Source: Flavobacterium aquidurense (GTDB lineage Bacteria; Bacteroidota; Bacteroidia; Flavobacteriales; Flavobacteriaceae). From it: a stretch of DNA of 64,000 nucleotides. This document shows, in pieces, positions 37,941 to 46,941 of the stretch. How positions within the stretch are numbered: position 1 is the first letter of the stretch; every line of letters starts with the position of its first letter. The stretch is from positions 620,001-684,000 of the forward strand of contig NZ_JRLF01000012.1 of NCBI RefSeq assembly GCF_001404985.1. Reading direction: 5' to 3'. The translations under genes were made by a program, and so were the position numbers. A model generated the notes under the pieces. It was not told the origin of the DNA and did not search any database. It saw only the letters and a list, made by a program, of their open reading frames with translations.

Positions 37941-39044
37941 ATGGAAAAATTAAAACGACCAGTTTATCTTAAAGCCGGTACCGATGATTTTTTTAAAAAG
38001 ATGCGCACAGAAGTGAACAATACTATTTTACAAAACTCATCCCTGTACCTATTCAACATTATAAAGTCTTTGGGACTTTTAATTCTCTTCTTTCTATTTT
38101 ATTCTTGTATTTTGCTATTTGGAAACCACACTCCATTATTATTCCTTTTTTATATTTTGTGTGGTGTCACCATGATCATGCTTTTTATAAACGCATTTCA
38201 TGATGCGGCACATGGAGCACTCTTTAAAAAAGCAAAACATAACGAATGGTTTATGTATGTTTTAGAACTTTTTGGAGGTAATCATTGGCTCTGGACGCGA
38301 CGGCATATCAATCTTCATCATGCTTATCCCAATGTTCCGGATTGGGATATTGACATTAAGCAAAGCAATATCATCAGGATTTTCCCTAATAGCCCTTTGT
38401 TTAATTATCACAAATACCAACACATTTATATGTGGCTGATTTATCCATTTTACAGTCTGAACTGGATTTACATCAGAGACTTCAAAGACTTTTTTGGCAA
38501 GAAAGACAACTACGTAAAAAAAGTAGTAGACAAAATTCCCAAAAAAGAAATTTTTATGCTGTTTGCGGCAAAAATCATCAATCTCTTTTACTTGCTTTTT
38601 ATCCCAATGATCGTACTTAATCAGCCGTGGTATTTTGTTTTGGGCGCTTGGTTTGCTATGCATTTATCCGGAAGTGTGTTAGGAGTTGTAGCACTGGTAT
38701 CTACACACGTAGATGAAGATGCGCATTTTCCTGTTACAGATCCTGACGGAAATCTTTCAGCAACCTGGGCGATGCATCAAATGATTGTGACTAAAGATTT
38801 TAGTACAAACAGTAAATTAGCCAATTTCTTGTACGGAGGTTTTACGCATCATGTCGCACATCATCTCTTTCCCGCAGTCGGGCATACCTATTATCCTTAT
38901 ATTACGCCCATAATACGGCGTTATGCTCAGGAATATGACCTTCCGTATACTTCCTATCCATTTTATCATGCAGTTCGTTCGCATTTTAGAATGTTGAAAA
39001 ATAAAGGTGTGAAGGAAAATATTATGATGATGGGAGAAATTTAG
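37941..39044 (+). CDS. Membrane fatty acid desaturase
   Basis: Integral-membrane acyl desaturase using a di-iron centre. The three histidine boxes are HDAAHG, HINLHH and HHVAHH, with about five hydrophobic segments between them. An upstream in-frame TTG at 37878 would add 21 residues. The ATG at 37941 gives 367 residues starting MEKLKRPVYLK, the usual N-terminus of this group, and is preferred. No fused cytochrome b5 domain is present, so an external electron donor is needed. It resembles linoleoyl-CoA desaturase-type proteins of flavobacteria and probably adjusts membrane fluidity. A separate gene with its own leader, unrelated to the glycan cluster. Confidence 0.9.
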   Translation: MEKLKRPVYLKAGTDDFFKKMRTEVNNTILQNSSLYLFNIIKSLGLLILFFLFYSCILLFGNHTPLLFLFYILCGVTMIMLFINAFHDAAHGALFKKAKHNEWFMYVLELFGGNHWLWTRRHINLHHAYPNVPDWDIDIKQSNIIRIFPNSPLFNYHKYQHIYMWLIYPFYSLNWIYIRDFKDFFGKKDNYVKKVVDKIPKKEIFMLFAAKIINLFYLLFIPMIVLNQPWYFVLGAWFAMHLSGSVLGVVALVSTHVDEDAHFPVTDPDGNLSATWAMHQMIVTKDFSTNSKLANFLYGGFTHHVAHHLFPAVGHTYYPYITPIIRRYAQEYDLPYTSYPFYHAVRSHFRMLKNKGVKENIMMMGEI

Positions 39045-39125
39045 AATAGATAAGAAATGTATTTCTTTATTATTTTTTAGCATCCTTATTTTATTTCTAT
39101 ATTTACTTGAAAGAAAATCTGCCTC

Positions 39126-39779
39126 ATGATAAAATTTACAAAAACTTTATTTTTTATAGTCCCACTTTTCTGGATGGTTTCTTCAAAAGCCCAAAATGAA
39201 ATGTATTCAAGTCCTGCAAAACAAGAAATAGCAGATACGACTTTTGTAAACTTAAGAGATTACAGCAATGATTTTATATACGATATGAAGTACGCAACCG
39301 AGGATAATTTTCTAAAAGCAAAAGTATATGATTGTGCAGAATGTCTTTTGCGTTATAAAACCGTTCAGGCCTTAATAGCGGCAAATAAAGATTTTATGCA
39401 AAAAGGTTTTAAGATAAAACTTTACGATTGTTACCGACCATTATCAATCCAAAAAAAAATGTGGGAGATTGTTTCGAACCCTGAATATGTGGCAGATCCA
39501 AAAAAAGGCTCCATCCATAATAGAGGAGGAGCCGTTGATATTTCGTTGGTTGATATAAAGGGTAAAGAAGTAGATATGGGAACTCCTTTTGATTTTTTTG
39601 GTATTCGTGCCAGTCATAATTATACCATGCTTTCTAATGAAGTAAAATTAAATAGAAAATACCTAAAGAAAGTAATGATAAAAAATGGCTTTAATTCTTT
39701 TGATTCAGAGTGGTGGCATTATAATCTAAAAACAGGCCTGAAAGATAAAGTCTCGAATCAAAAATGGAATTGCGAGTAA
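39126..39779 (+). CDS. M15D D-alanyl-D-alanine dipeptidase (VanX/DdpX-like), exported
   Basis: Zinc D,D-dipeptidase of 217 residues with a signal peptide ending SKAQ (about residue 23). The metal and catalytic motifs are present: SIHNRGGAVDI (SxHxxGxAxD), then EWWHY with catalytic Glu and zinc His. YDCAECLLRYKTVQALI and LYDCYRPLS match the family. It would release D-Ala from dipeptide left by cell-wall turnover, a nutritional role rather than vancomycin resistance, as no vanH/vanA is nearby. Its stop codon touches the stop codon of the convergent hypothetical gene (TAATTA). Confidence 0.9.
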   Translation: MIKFTKTLFFIVPLFWMVSSKAQNEMYSSPAKQEIADTTFVNLRDYSNDFIYDMKYATEDNFLKAKVYDCAECLLRYKTVQALIAANKDFMQKGFKIKLYDCYRPLSIQKKMWEIVSNPEYVADPKKGSIHNRGGAVDISLVDIKGKEVDMGTPFDFFGIRASHNYTMLSNEVKLNRKYLKKVMIKNGFNSFDSEWWHYNLKTGLKDKVSNQKWNCE

Positions 39780-40346
39780 TTATTCAACGCATCTTATGTT
39801 TTCCATAAAGTACGTATTCGGGTTATAAACTTTACCGTTTAACTCTGAGGTTAATTCTCTTTTTACAATATAATCTTCTGTAGTCGTCAGGTATTTAATA
39901 CGCATAATGGCAATAGGGGATTTTTTTAGTTCTTCGAAATTTTCTTTCATGAACATAAAAATTCCGGTATTGATACGATTATCAAAACCTTTATCGTCAT
40001 GAATAAGCGTACCACAGCTTTCTCTGTCGATATGGATAAGTGTTATTATTTTTCCGTTTTCTAATTGTAAAAAGACTTTTGAGTTTTTGTCGAAACAATT
40101 CGCTTTTATAAAATCTTTGCTTTTCTGGATAAGCTGTAAATTTAATGTTGGCATACCATCCGTTTTTGCCAGGGCGAAGAAAATATAGTCAAAAGTTCCT
40201 CCAAAATATTTTTCGCTCATCAGGTATTCGTTGGTTATTTTATAAGTACCAATTGAGTCGTTTACATTTGCACTGTATTCACATGGTTTTTGAGCGAATG
40301 CGGTAAAGGTTAATAAAAAAAAAGTTAGTGTAATTAGTGGTTTCAT
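39780..40346 (-). CDS. Exported hypothetical protein
   Basis: Unrecognised protein of 188 residues. The ATG at 40346 is chosen over an upstream one at 40367. It gives a clean signal peptide (MKPLITLTFFLLTFTAFAQ) and avoids overlap with the previous gene. The mature part has beta-rich sequence (KPCEYSANVNDSIGTYK) and three or four Cys, and ends MENIRCVE. It is the last gene of a minus-strand unit after the AI-2E permease and the methyltransferase (2 bp gaps). No function can be assigned. Confidence 0.75.
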   Translation of the reverse strand: MKPLITLTFFLLTFTAFAQKPCEYSANVNDSIGTYKITNEYLMSEKYFGGTFDYIFFALAKTDGMPTLNLQLIQKSKDFIKANCFDKNSKVFLQLENGKIITLIHIDRESCGTLIHDDKGFDNRINTGIFMFMKENFEELKKSPIAIMRIKYLTTTEDYIVKRELTSELNGKVYNPNTYFMENIRCVE

Positions 40347-40348
40347 TT

Positions 40349-41530
40349 TTAAATAATTTTTCTGCAAATTAAAACTATTTTGCTATCATTTTTATCAGTT
40401 GTAAAAAAACAATACAAATTTCCTCCATTTTTTATTTTCCACTTTTTTCGAATGTTTTCTACCGTGTCCGGAAAATTTCGCGTGGTAACATTTGCCTGTT
40501 GATTGACGAGTTCCGCTTTCATTTCATTTTTACTATACGGGATCACTTTTTCGATTTCGAAAGCTCGTCCCGGGAAATCAATTAAATCATCTGAAGTATA
40601 TAAATGAGAATGTTTATGCATTTTATTAATATTGAAAACAGTACTAACTTCATCAAAACCACCGGATTTCATGATGGCTGAATTTGGTTCGTAAACATAT
40701 CTTTGAGGCAAATGATATATTGGAAAAACAGTATCATCACCTAAAATAAACTCAAAGGTTTCTATTTTGTCTTTTAGTAAATTGGCTGTTTTTATAGTTA
40801 TTTCACCTGAATAATGATTGTGAATTTCAAAAAGCAACTCTTTTACTTCATTTTCAAGCGCAATAATATGTATGTTTTTTACGAATTTTAATTCAGATAG
40901 ACCTGCAGAAAGATCAAGTAAAGGTGCTGTTTTTATTAAAATTGAATCTGCTTTTTCAAAATAAAAATCCAGTAAATCAGGCACATTTGGCAAACAGTCT
41001 TTCAGCATAAAAACTTTACCTTTTGCATCATTTCTACGGGAAGGATCAATATAAATCCAATCCCATTTTTGATTCAGTTCCTTTAAAACTGTGGTAGAAT
41101 CCTGCGCATAAAAAGTGCAATTTTGTACTTTTAACTGTTCGAAATTATGTTTTACTATCGCAGATAAATCTTCGCTTATTTCGCAATGCGCAATCTTTTT
41201 AAATTTTTGGGAAAAATAATAATCATCTACTCCAAAACCTCCCGTAAGATCTATTAAACTGTCACCTGAAATCAAAGAAGCCTTATAAGCCGCAGTTTTT
41301 TCAGATGAGGTTTGCTCAACAGAGATTTTACCGGGATAAATAATATTTTCAGTCAAAAACCAGGTTGGTAATTTATCTTTTGCCTTAGACTTCGCCTCAA
41401 TCTGATTTAGGATTAAAATCCAGTCGATTTCAGGAAACGGATTTTTCTGAAGCGCTAATTTTGTAATTGATGCACCACTATTTTGAGTTATAAACTCCTG
41501 AATATTTTGGTGCAAAATAGAAGTATTCAA
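40349..41530 (-). CDS. THUMP-like-domain class I SAM-dependent methyltransferase
   Basis: Cytoplasmic methyltransferase of 393 residues, conserved in Bacteroidota. The SAM-binding motif I is SLIDLTGGFGVDDYYF, motif II follows as KIAHCEISEDL, and the catalytic motif is WDWIYIDPSRR. A C-terminal THUMP-like segment (about 295-393) ends FFTTDKNDSKIVLICRKI. The DPSRR motif and this segment suggest an RNA target, but it is not known. It starts 2 bp after the AI-2E permease gene. ATG start with no better alternative. Confidence 0.88.
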   Translation of the reverse strand: MNTSILHQNIQEFITQNSGASITKLALQKNPFPEIDWILILNQIEAKSKAKDKLPTWFLTENIIYPGKISVEQTSSEKTAAYKASLISGDSLIDLTGGFGVDDYYFSQKFKKIAHCEISEDLSAIVKHNFEQLKVQNCTFYAQDSTTVLKELNQKWDWIYIDPSRRNDAKGKVFMLKDCLPNVPDLLDFYFEKADSILIKTAPLLDLSAGLSELKFVKNIHIIALENEVKELLFEIHNHYSGEITIKTANLLKDKIETFEFILGDDTVFPIYHLPQRYVYEPNSAIMKSGGFDEVSTVFNINKMHKHSHLYTSDDLIDFPGRAFEIEKVIPYSKNEMKAELVNQQANVTTRNFPDTVENIRKKWKIKNGGNLYCFFTTDKNDSKIVLICRKII

Positions 41531-41532
41531 TG

Positions 41533-42624
41533 TTAGATTCTTTCGGTTAATACGGAGACAATTTTGTTTTCAGGAAAAAATTCTTTCAAAATTACTTTCA
41601 CCATTGTAAATACAGGAATAGCTATAATCATCCCGACAATTCCAAAAGTAATTCCGCTTATCAAAGTAATCAGGAATATTTCCAGCGGGTGCGAATTTAC
41701 ACTTTTTGATGAAATTATAGGCTGGCTAATATTATTATCAATAGCCTGAACTACTAAAAATCCTATGATTACATATATGGTTCTTGGTAAAATTTCTGTC
41801 TGGAAATCACTTCCAATCATACTGATCATGGTTAAAATTCCTGCCAGTACAGTTCCAATAATTGGTCCTATGTAAGGAATGATATTTAAAATAGCACATA
41901 AAAAAGCAATTACAAAAGCATTTTTATTGCCAAAAATCATTAAAACAATCAGGTATAAAATAAACACAACCGTTAATTGAAGCAGTAAACCAATAAAATA
42001 ACGGGTCAAAAAATGGTTGATTTTAGTAATTGAGTTTATGATTTTATCTTCATTAGTATCCGGAAGAATTTTTCTGGCACTTACTTTAAAAGCATCCTGA
42101 TCTTTAATAAAGAAAAAGGTGATAAAAAACACAGATACTAATCCCATACCCATATTAGCCATAAAACCTAAAATTGAATTTATAAAACCGGTAAAATAGC
42201 TGAAATCGATTATAGAAGTTATTTTAGAATCTTTTAATACTTTATTTAAATCTACATGCTGAATATTAAAATAAGCTTCTATACTTTTCTCTGTTTCAAT
42301 AAATTGCTGCTGCAGGTTATTAGTATCCAGAAGAGATAAATTATTAGCCTGAGAAATAATTAATGGTACAAATAATAATATAAAACCTACTATTGCCAAT
42401 ATAAAAACAATCAGAGTTGTGGTGGCTGCGAGGGAATTACTGAATTTTAATTTATTTTTTAAAAATTGTACTAACGGATTTGCAATTAAACACAGTAATA
42501 ATGAGATGCATAAGTAAACAATTACTGTTTGTATTTCGTATAGAAAGTATAAAATGGCAGCAATAACCAAGATTGTTGTTAAAGCCCTTAAAATTCCGTT
42601 AGAAATAATTTTTGATGTTATCAT
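41533..42624 (-). CDS. AI-2E family transporter (permease)
   Basis: Inner-membrane protein of 363 residues with seven or eight hydrophobic segments. The periplasmic or cytoplasmic loop at about 90-150 has QQQFIETEKSIEAYF. GNKNAFVIAFLCAILNIIPYIGPIIG is the strongest family signature. NNISQPIISSKSVNSHPLEIFLI also fits. The family includes TqsA, PerM and sodium/proton antiporters; the substrate cannot be set from sequence. It heads a three-gene minus-strand operon. The gene upstream ends at the terminator at 42681-42713. Confidence 0.9.
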   Translation of the reverse strand: MITSKIISNGILRALTTILVIAAILYFLYEIQTVIVYLCISLLLCLIANPLVQFLKNKLKFSNSLAATTTLIVFILAIVGFILLFVPLIISQANNLSLLDTNNLQQQFIETEKSIEAYFNIQHVDLNKVLKDSKITSIIDFSYFTGFINSILGFMANMGMGLVSVFFITFFFIKDQDAFKVSARKILPDTNEDKIINSITKINHFLTRYFIGLLLQLTVVFILYLIVLMIFGNKNAFVIAFLCAILNIIPYIGPIIGTVLAGILTMISMIGSDFQTEILPRTIYVIIGFLVVQAIDNNISQPIISSKSVNSHPLEIFLITLISGITFGIVGMIIAIPVFTMVKVILKEFFPENKIVSVLTERI

Positions 42625-42680
42625 GATTCGATTTTAGATTATAAATATAGCAAAAAGCTTTTATATATGGGCGGTAAACA

Positions 42681-42713
42681 AAAAAAAGCGAGATGATAAT
42701 CACCTCGCTTTTC
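42681..42713 (-). terminator. Terminator of the M43 protease gene
   Basis: Read on the minus strand, AAAAGCGAGGTG and the matching CTCGCTTTT form a stem around ATTATCAT, followed by a T-run. It lies 23 bp after the M43 stop codon. Confidence 0.88.
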
Positions 42714-42735
42714 CCATTTATTTTAACCTGTTTTT

Positions 42736-43686
42736 TTAGATTCCAAATGCAGCTCTTGCTCCACCGGTTACAAAAATAGCGGCCATTCTACTTTTTTGCC
42801 CGTTAGAGAACATGTACATTGCGTTATCATCCACATAATCCATGTAGTTCATAGTCATTTCTACAGGAGTTCCTGAACAAGTACTATAGTGAGGATAAGC
42901 AGGTACACCATAATTTGCTGTGTTATGAGTTGGTGTGTCAGATACTAAATCACTTCCGCAAGTAGCATCTCCCCAAATGTGACGTAAATTCATCCAGTGA
43001 CCTACTTCATGAGTAGCAGTTCTCCCTAAGTTGTAAGGAGCAGCTGATGAACCTGATAAACCAAAATATTTAGAATCAACTACAACTCCGTCTGTAGCAG
43101 ATGCTCCACCAGGAAATTGAGCATAACCTAATATTCCGCCACCAATTGTGCAAGACCATAAGTTAAGTTTTGTTGTTGGTGAAGTTGGTGCTAAACCACC
43201 TTGTGCCACTTTTTTTACTGCATCATTTGTTCCCCATGATGTTTTTGTAGTCGATTTTCTAATAACCTGATCTAAAACAAATGAAATTCCAACATTAGCT
43301 TTTACACCTGCAAATAGAGCAGGAACGCTGTTGTAATCAGAGTTTAAGGCATTAAAATCTTTGTTTAAAACATCGATTTGTGTTTGGATTTGTGCATCAG
43401 AGATGTTTTCTGCAGTTGTTCTGTACAATACATTAACAACAACCGGAATTTGAACTTTACCATTTACAAGTTTGCCTGTAAGTAAGGCTTTGTCTGTAAA
43501 AGCTTCGATTTCATTCATTCTGATAGCTAAAGTAGGATCAGCTTTTAATTGAGCTTCTAAAACTTCTTGAGTTGCGCATCCGCGATGGGCAATAGCACTT
43601 ACATTTGAATCTGTAGATTCTGTTTGGTCGTTTTGACAAGAAAACAGCACTAATGCTGTGAATGCGGTAATAAGAACTTTTTTCAT
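42736..43686 (-). CDS. M43 (pappalysin-like) zinc metalloprotease lipoprotein
   Basis: Secreted or surface metalloprotease of 316 residues. The N-terminus MKKVLITAFTALVLFSC fits a lipoprotein signal (Cys17). The metzincin motif is ATHEVGHWMNLRHIWGD (HExxHxxxxxH), and the Met-turn is MNYMDYVDD. CSGTPVEMT and CGSDLVSDTP carry the paired Cys common in M43. The prodomain-like part (about 25-130) ends before VGISFVLDQVIRKST. No C-terminal T9SS sorting domain is seen, unlike many flavobacterial M43 proteins. Monocistronic, with an inverted repeat in its leader (43754-43781) and its own terminator. Confidence 0.92.
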   Translation of the reverse strand: MKKVLITAFTALVLFSCQNDQTESTDSNVSAIAHRGCATQEVLEAQLKADPTLAIRMNEIEAFTDKALLTGKLVNGKVQIPVVVNVLYRTTAENISDAQIQTQIDVLNKDFNALNSDYNSVPALFAGVKANVGISFVLDQVIRKSTTKTSWGTNDAVKKVAQGGLAPTSPTTKLNLWSCTIGGGILGYAQFPGGASATDGVVVDSKYFGLSGSSAAPYNLGRTATHEVGHWMNLRHIWGDATCGSDLVSDTPTHNTANYGVPAYPHYSTCSGTPVEMTMNYMDYVDDNAMYMFSNGQKSRMAAIFVTGGARAAFGI

Positions 43687-43753
43687 AATAATTTGGGTTT
43701 TTGTTATAAAAAATTAAATTTGGTTATTTATACCGCAATTTTATAACATTTAA

Positions 43754-43781
43754 ATTATTGTAACAAAATTTTTACAATAAT
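43754..43781. promoter_or_regulatory. Inverted repeat upstream of the M43 protease gene
   Basis: ATTATTGTAA and TTACAATAAT are perfect 10 bp arms around CAAAATTT, 68-95 bp before the protease ATG. It could be an operator or part of the promoter region. It lies in a 159 bp gap that is otherwise A/T-rich without features. Confidence 0.4.
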
Positions 43782-43845
43782 AATTTTGTGAGAATTTTAC
43801 AATCCCTTGTATAGTCTAGTTCTTACAAAAATTAACACTTTTTTA

Positions 43846-44340
43846 TTAAGAAGTAAATTCGTACAAAGCTATACTTGCAGCTTGTACAACATTCATGCTT
43901 GAGTTCTTTCCGAACATATTTATGTGAACAATTTGGTTCGAAATTTTTAATAATTCATCTGAAATTCCATCAATTTCACTTCCGATTAAAAGTGCAATTT
44001 TTTGATTTTCAGGAATTACAACTTCTTTTAACGGTTTACTATTGCTGGCGATTTCCAAAGCAATAATTTCAAAGTTATTTTGAAGTAAGTAATCGACAAG
44101 ATCAGTTGTTTGTTCGATTATAGTATGAGGCACATGAAGATGCGTGCTTCGTGATGTTTTATTGATTTTTCTGGGAGTAAGCGGAATATCTTTTCCTAAA
44201 AAGATGATATTTTCTACTCCAAAAGCTTCACTGATTCTAAAAAGCGAACCTATATTCTGCTGAAAATAAATGTGATCGCAAACTAATGTGATTGGAAATG
44301 TTTTTCTCTCAAATTGATTTTCTCCGTGAGTAAGCTGCAC
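43846..44340 (-). CDS. TrmH/SpoU-family RNA methyltransferase
   Basis: SPOUT-fold 2'-O-ribose methyltransferase, 164 residues, consisting of the catalytic domain only. Motif 1 is NIGSLFRISEAFGVE with the catalytic Arg; motif 2 is ALLIGSEIDGIS; motif 3 is NSSMNVVQAASIALYEF. These form the trefoil knot that binds SAM. The target is probably a tRNA or rRNA ribose and cannot be specified. It is the fourth gene of the tsaD-rsmE-DUF4159 operon (10 bp gap), which groups RNA-modification genes. Confidence 0.9.
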   Translation of the reverse strand: MQLTHGENQFERKTFPITLVCDHIYFQQNIGSLFRISEAFGVENIIFLGKDIPLTPRKINKTSRSTHLHVPHTIIEQTTDLVDYLLQNNFEIIALEIASNSKPLKEVVIPENQKIALLIGSEIDGISDELLKISNQIVHINMFGKNSSMNVVQAASIALYEFTS

Positions 44341-44350
44341 TTTTAAAATT

Positions 44351-44989
44351 TTAATTCGTAAAAATATAATTGATAATATTGGCGCCCATTTTTAAGGCTT
44401 TGTCCCTAACTCCTGCAGGATCATTATGAACCTCTGCATCTTCCCAGCCATCGCCCAAATCACACTCATAAGTATATAATAATACTAATTTGTTTTCTAT
44501 AAAAATCCCAAAAGCCTGAGGACGCGTTCCGTCATGTTCATGAATTTTAGGTAATCCTGCAGGAAACGGAAATGGTTTTTGAAATATGGGATGACTCGCC
44601 GGAATTTCGACTAAATTAGTAGTAGGGAATATTTTTTTTATTTCTTTTCGAATGTATTGATCCATTCCGTAATTATCATCAATATGAAGAAAACCGCCTC
44701 CGTTTAGGTAATTTCTAAGATTGCTAATATCCGAATCGCTAAAAACCACATTTCCGTGTCCGGTCATATGCACAAAAGGATAAGAAAGTAAATCAGGATT
44801 ACCGGGTTCAACAGTCGAAGGTTTTGCTTTTATTCGCGTATTAATGTTGGCATTGCAAAACTTTATTAAGTTAGGCAAAGATGTTGGATTTGCATACCAA
44901 TCACCACCTCCGCTATATTTTAGCAAAGCAATTTCTTGCGAAAATGAAGAAATAGAAACCAATAAAAACAGAAAGAATATTTTTTTCAT
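44351..44989 (-). CDS. DUF4159-family exported protein
   Basis: Exported protein of 212 residues with a signal peptide ending SSFSQ (about residue 18). The mature part matches DUF4159: GGGDWYANPTSLPNLIKF at the start, FVHMTGHGNVVFSDSD, LNGGGFLHIDDNYGMDQYI and YECDLGDGWEDAEVHNDP. The fold is thought to resemble class I glutamine-amidotransferase-like domains, but no nucleophile Cys is evident. Its function is unknown. It sits between rsmE (6 bp gap) and the trmH-like gene (10 bp gap), a common flavobacterial order. Confidence 0.88.
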   Translation of the reverse strand: MKKIFFLFLLVSISSFSQEIALLKYSGGGDWYANPTSLPNLIKFCNANINTRIKAKPSTVEPGNPDLLSYPFVHMTGHGNVVFSDSDISNLRNYLNGGGFLHIDDNYGMDQYIRKEIKKIFPTTNLVEIPASHPIFQKPFPFPAGLPKIHEHDGTRPQAFGIFIENKLVLLYTYECDLGDGWEDAEVHNDPAGVRDKALKMGANIINYIFTN

Positions 44990-44995
44990 GCAATT

Positions 44996-45709
44996 TTAAT
45001 TTGGTATTTCATTAAAAAAAACAATACTATGACATGCTACAATTGCAGCAGTTTCAGTTCTTAATCTTGTATTTCCTAGCATAACCGGCTGATAATTATT
45101 TTCTATAGCCAATGCGATTTCCTTTTCAGAAAAATCACCTTCCGGACCAATAAGCATCGTAACACTTTCATTGGGTTTTAGAATATCTTTTAATGATTTT
45201 TTATCTGTTTCTTCGCAATGTGCAATCAATTGCAAACCTTTATTTTTTTGTTTTATGAATTCCTTAAACGAGATTGCTTCGTTTAATTTTGGCAGATATG
45301 TTTCGTTCGATTGTTTCATTGCTGAAAGAATAATCTTTTCAAAACGCTCTAAATTAATTACTTTTCGTTCAGAGCGATCGCAAATAATGGGCGTGATTTC
45401 CTGAATTCCTATTTCGGTTGCTTTTTCTAAAAACCATTCAAAACGATCGTTCATTTTGGTTGGTGCAACCGCTAAATGCAAATGAAATTTTGGCTCTGGA
45501 GATTTTTTTATCGAAAGTACCTGAACAGTACATTTGTTGTCTGAAGCCAATGTGATTTCAGTTTCAAACAATAAACCAAAACCATTTGTAACATGTAAAA
45601 TGTCCGAATCTTTTTTTCTGAGAACCTTTATAATATGTCGGCTTTCTTCTTTGTCAAAAGCAAAACTTTCAGTTGATTCGTCAATATCGGGATTGTAAAA
45701 TAATTGCAT
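44996..45709 (-). CDS. rsmE: 16S rRNA (uracil(1498)-N(3))-methyltransferase
   Basis: Methylates N3 of U1498 in 16S rRNA using SAM. It has 237 residues (E. coli RsmE 243). The N-terminal PUA-like domain (about 1-70) contains ESRHIIKVLRKKDSD. The C-terminal SPOUT domain has TEIGIQEITPIICDRSERK, SVTMLIGPEGDFSEKEI and LGNTRLRTETAAI, which build the SAM knot. It is 2 bp downstream of tsaD in a four-gene minus-strand operon. Confidence 0.94.
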   Translation of the reverse strand: MQLFYNPDIDESTESFAFDKEESRHIIKVLRKKDSDILHVTNGFGLLFETEITLASDNKCTVQVLSIKKSPEPKFHLHLAVAPTKMNDRFEWFLEKATEIGIQEITPIICDRSERKVINLERFEKIILSAMKQSNETYLPKLNEAISFKEFIKQKNKGLQLIAHCEETDKKSLKDILKPNESVTMLIGPEGDFSEKEIALAIENNYQPVMLGNTRLRTETAAIVACHSIVFFNEIPN

Positions 45710-45711
45710 AA

Positions 45712-46734
45712 TTAAAATTGAATTCGCGCTTTCGAAACTACTGCTGAAGTTTCGAAACGACTTGATAAATATTTTTGATACCCTACAATTCCTATCATTG
45801 CGGCATTATCTGTAGTGTATTCGAATTTGGGAATAAAAGTTTTCCAACCGTATTTTCCTTCGCTTTCTTTTAATCTTGTCCTGATTCCTGAATTTGCAGA
45901 AACGCCTCCGCCAATCGCAATTTGTTTGATTCCGGTTTCTTTTACCGCTAATTTCAATTTGTCCATCAAAATTTCTATAATAGTATATTGAATAGAAGCA
46001 CAGATATCATTCAGGTTTTCTTCGATGAAATTGGGGTTCTCCAGTTTTTTCTTCTGAATAAAATATAAGATGGCTGTTTTTAATCCGGAAAAACTAAAGT
46101 CTAATCCGGGAACTTTTGGTTTTGTAAACGCAAATGCTTTTGGATTTCCTTCTTTGGCATATTTATCAATCAAAGGTCCGCCGGGATAAGGAAGGCCAAG
46201 AATTTTAGCACTCTTGTCAAACGCTTCTCCAACAGCATCATCAGTAGTTTCACCGATAATTTCCATATCAAAAAAGCCGTTTACTTTCACAATCTGAGTA
46301 TGACCGCCGCTAATTGTCAGGGCCAAAAAAGGAAATTCAGGTTTATCAAAACCTTCTTCGTCTATAAAATGCGCTAAAATATGTGCATGCATATGATTAA
46401 CAGCAATTAACGGAATCTTTAAAGCGAGTGAGAGCGATTTGCTAAAAGAACTTCCTACCAGCAAAGAGCCCATTAATCCCGGACCTTGCGTAAAAGCTAT
46501 AGCAGTTAGTTGATCTTTTTGTACATTTGCTTTGCGAAGTGCAGCATCTATTACCGGAACAATATTTTGTTGATGTGCTCTCGAGGCTAATTCAGGAACT
46601 ACACCACCATATTGGTTGTGAATTAACTGATTGGCCACAACATTTGAGAGTACTTTGTCGTTATGTAAAACCGCGGCGGCAGTATCATCGCATGAACTTT
46701 CGATGGCAAGAATAAAAACCTCTGAATTTTGCAT
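45712..46734 (-). CDS. tsaD: tRNA N6-threonylcarbamoyladenosine transferase subunit TsaD
   Basis: Catalytic subunit of t6A37 tRNA modification, transferring the threonylcarbamoyl group together with TsaB/TsaE. The open frame begins at 46767, but the ATG at 46734 gives the family-length 340 residues, starting MQNSEVFILAIESSCDDT, and is preferred. ASKAD/Kae1 landmarks: AIESSCDDTAAAVL, AFTQGPGLMGSLLVG, metal-binding HMHAHILAH, TISGGHTQI, YPGGPLIDKYA and AIGGGVSANSGIR. It is first of the tsaD-rsmE-DUF4159-trmH operon and divergent from tamB. Confidence 0.95.
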   Translation of the reverse strand: MQNSEVFILAIESSCDDTAAAVLHNDKVLSNVVANQLIHNQYGGVVPELASRAHQQNIVPVIDAALRKANVQKDQLTAIAFTQGPGLMGSLLVGSSFSKSLSLALKIPLIAVNHMHAHILAHFIDEEGFDKPEFPFLALTISGGHTQIVKVNGFFDMEIIGETTDDAVGEAFDKSAKILGLPYPGGPLIDKYAKEGNPKAFAFTKPKVPGLDFSFSGLKTAILYFIQKKKLENPNFIEENLNDICASIQYTIIEILMDKLKLAVKETGIKQIAIGGGVSANSGIRTRLKESEGKYGWKTFIPKFEYTTDNAAMIGIVGYQKYLSSRFETSAVVSKARIQF

Positions 46735-46765
46735 ATAAAGGCACGAATTTTGAATTATATTTGAC

Positions 46766-46783
46766 AAATCAAATATTTGATTT
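46766..46783. promoter_or_regulatory. 18 bp perfect palindrome in the tsaD/tamB divergent region
   Basis: AAATCAAATATTTGATTT is fully self-complementary and lies 32 bp before the tsaD ATG on one side and within the tamB leader on the other. It could serve both promoters or be an operator. In such A/T-rich DNA chance cannot be excluded. Confidence 0.35.
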
Positions 46784-46941
46784 TCTTTTATTATAAGGAG
46801 AAGCCAAAATTAAAGAATTTTTATCAAAAACAGTCGTTCTTTGTCTGTTCAAAATAAATTAAAAGAAAACTAAAAATAAAAGCAGCTATCAAAACAGTAA
46901 AGAAAATAATATCCAGAACCCTAATTGGGTTAATTTTACTT

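Noticed and set aside
39126..39779. Vancomycin resistance gene
   Set aside because: The VanX-like dipeptidase is exported and has no vanH, vanA or vanR/S neighbours; a cell-wall nutrition role is more likely.
39777..39782. Touching stop codons TAATTA as a special signal
   Set aside because: Zero spacing of convergent stops is a curiosity; the six bases are explained by the two stop codons alone.
46809..46862. Small frame after an AAGGAG-like site upstream of tamB
   Set aside because: It has no standard start, encodes only 17 residues and is out of frame with tamB; considered only as a possible leader.
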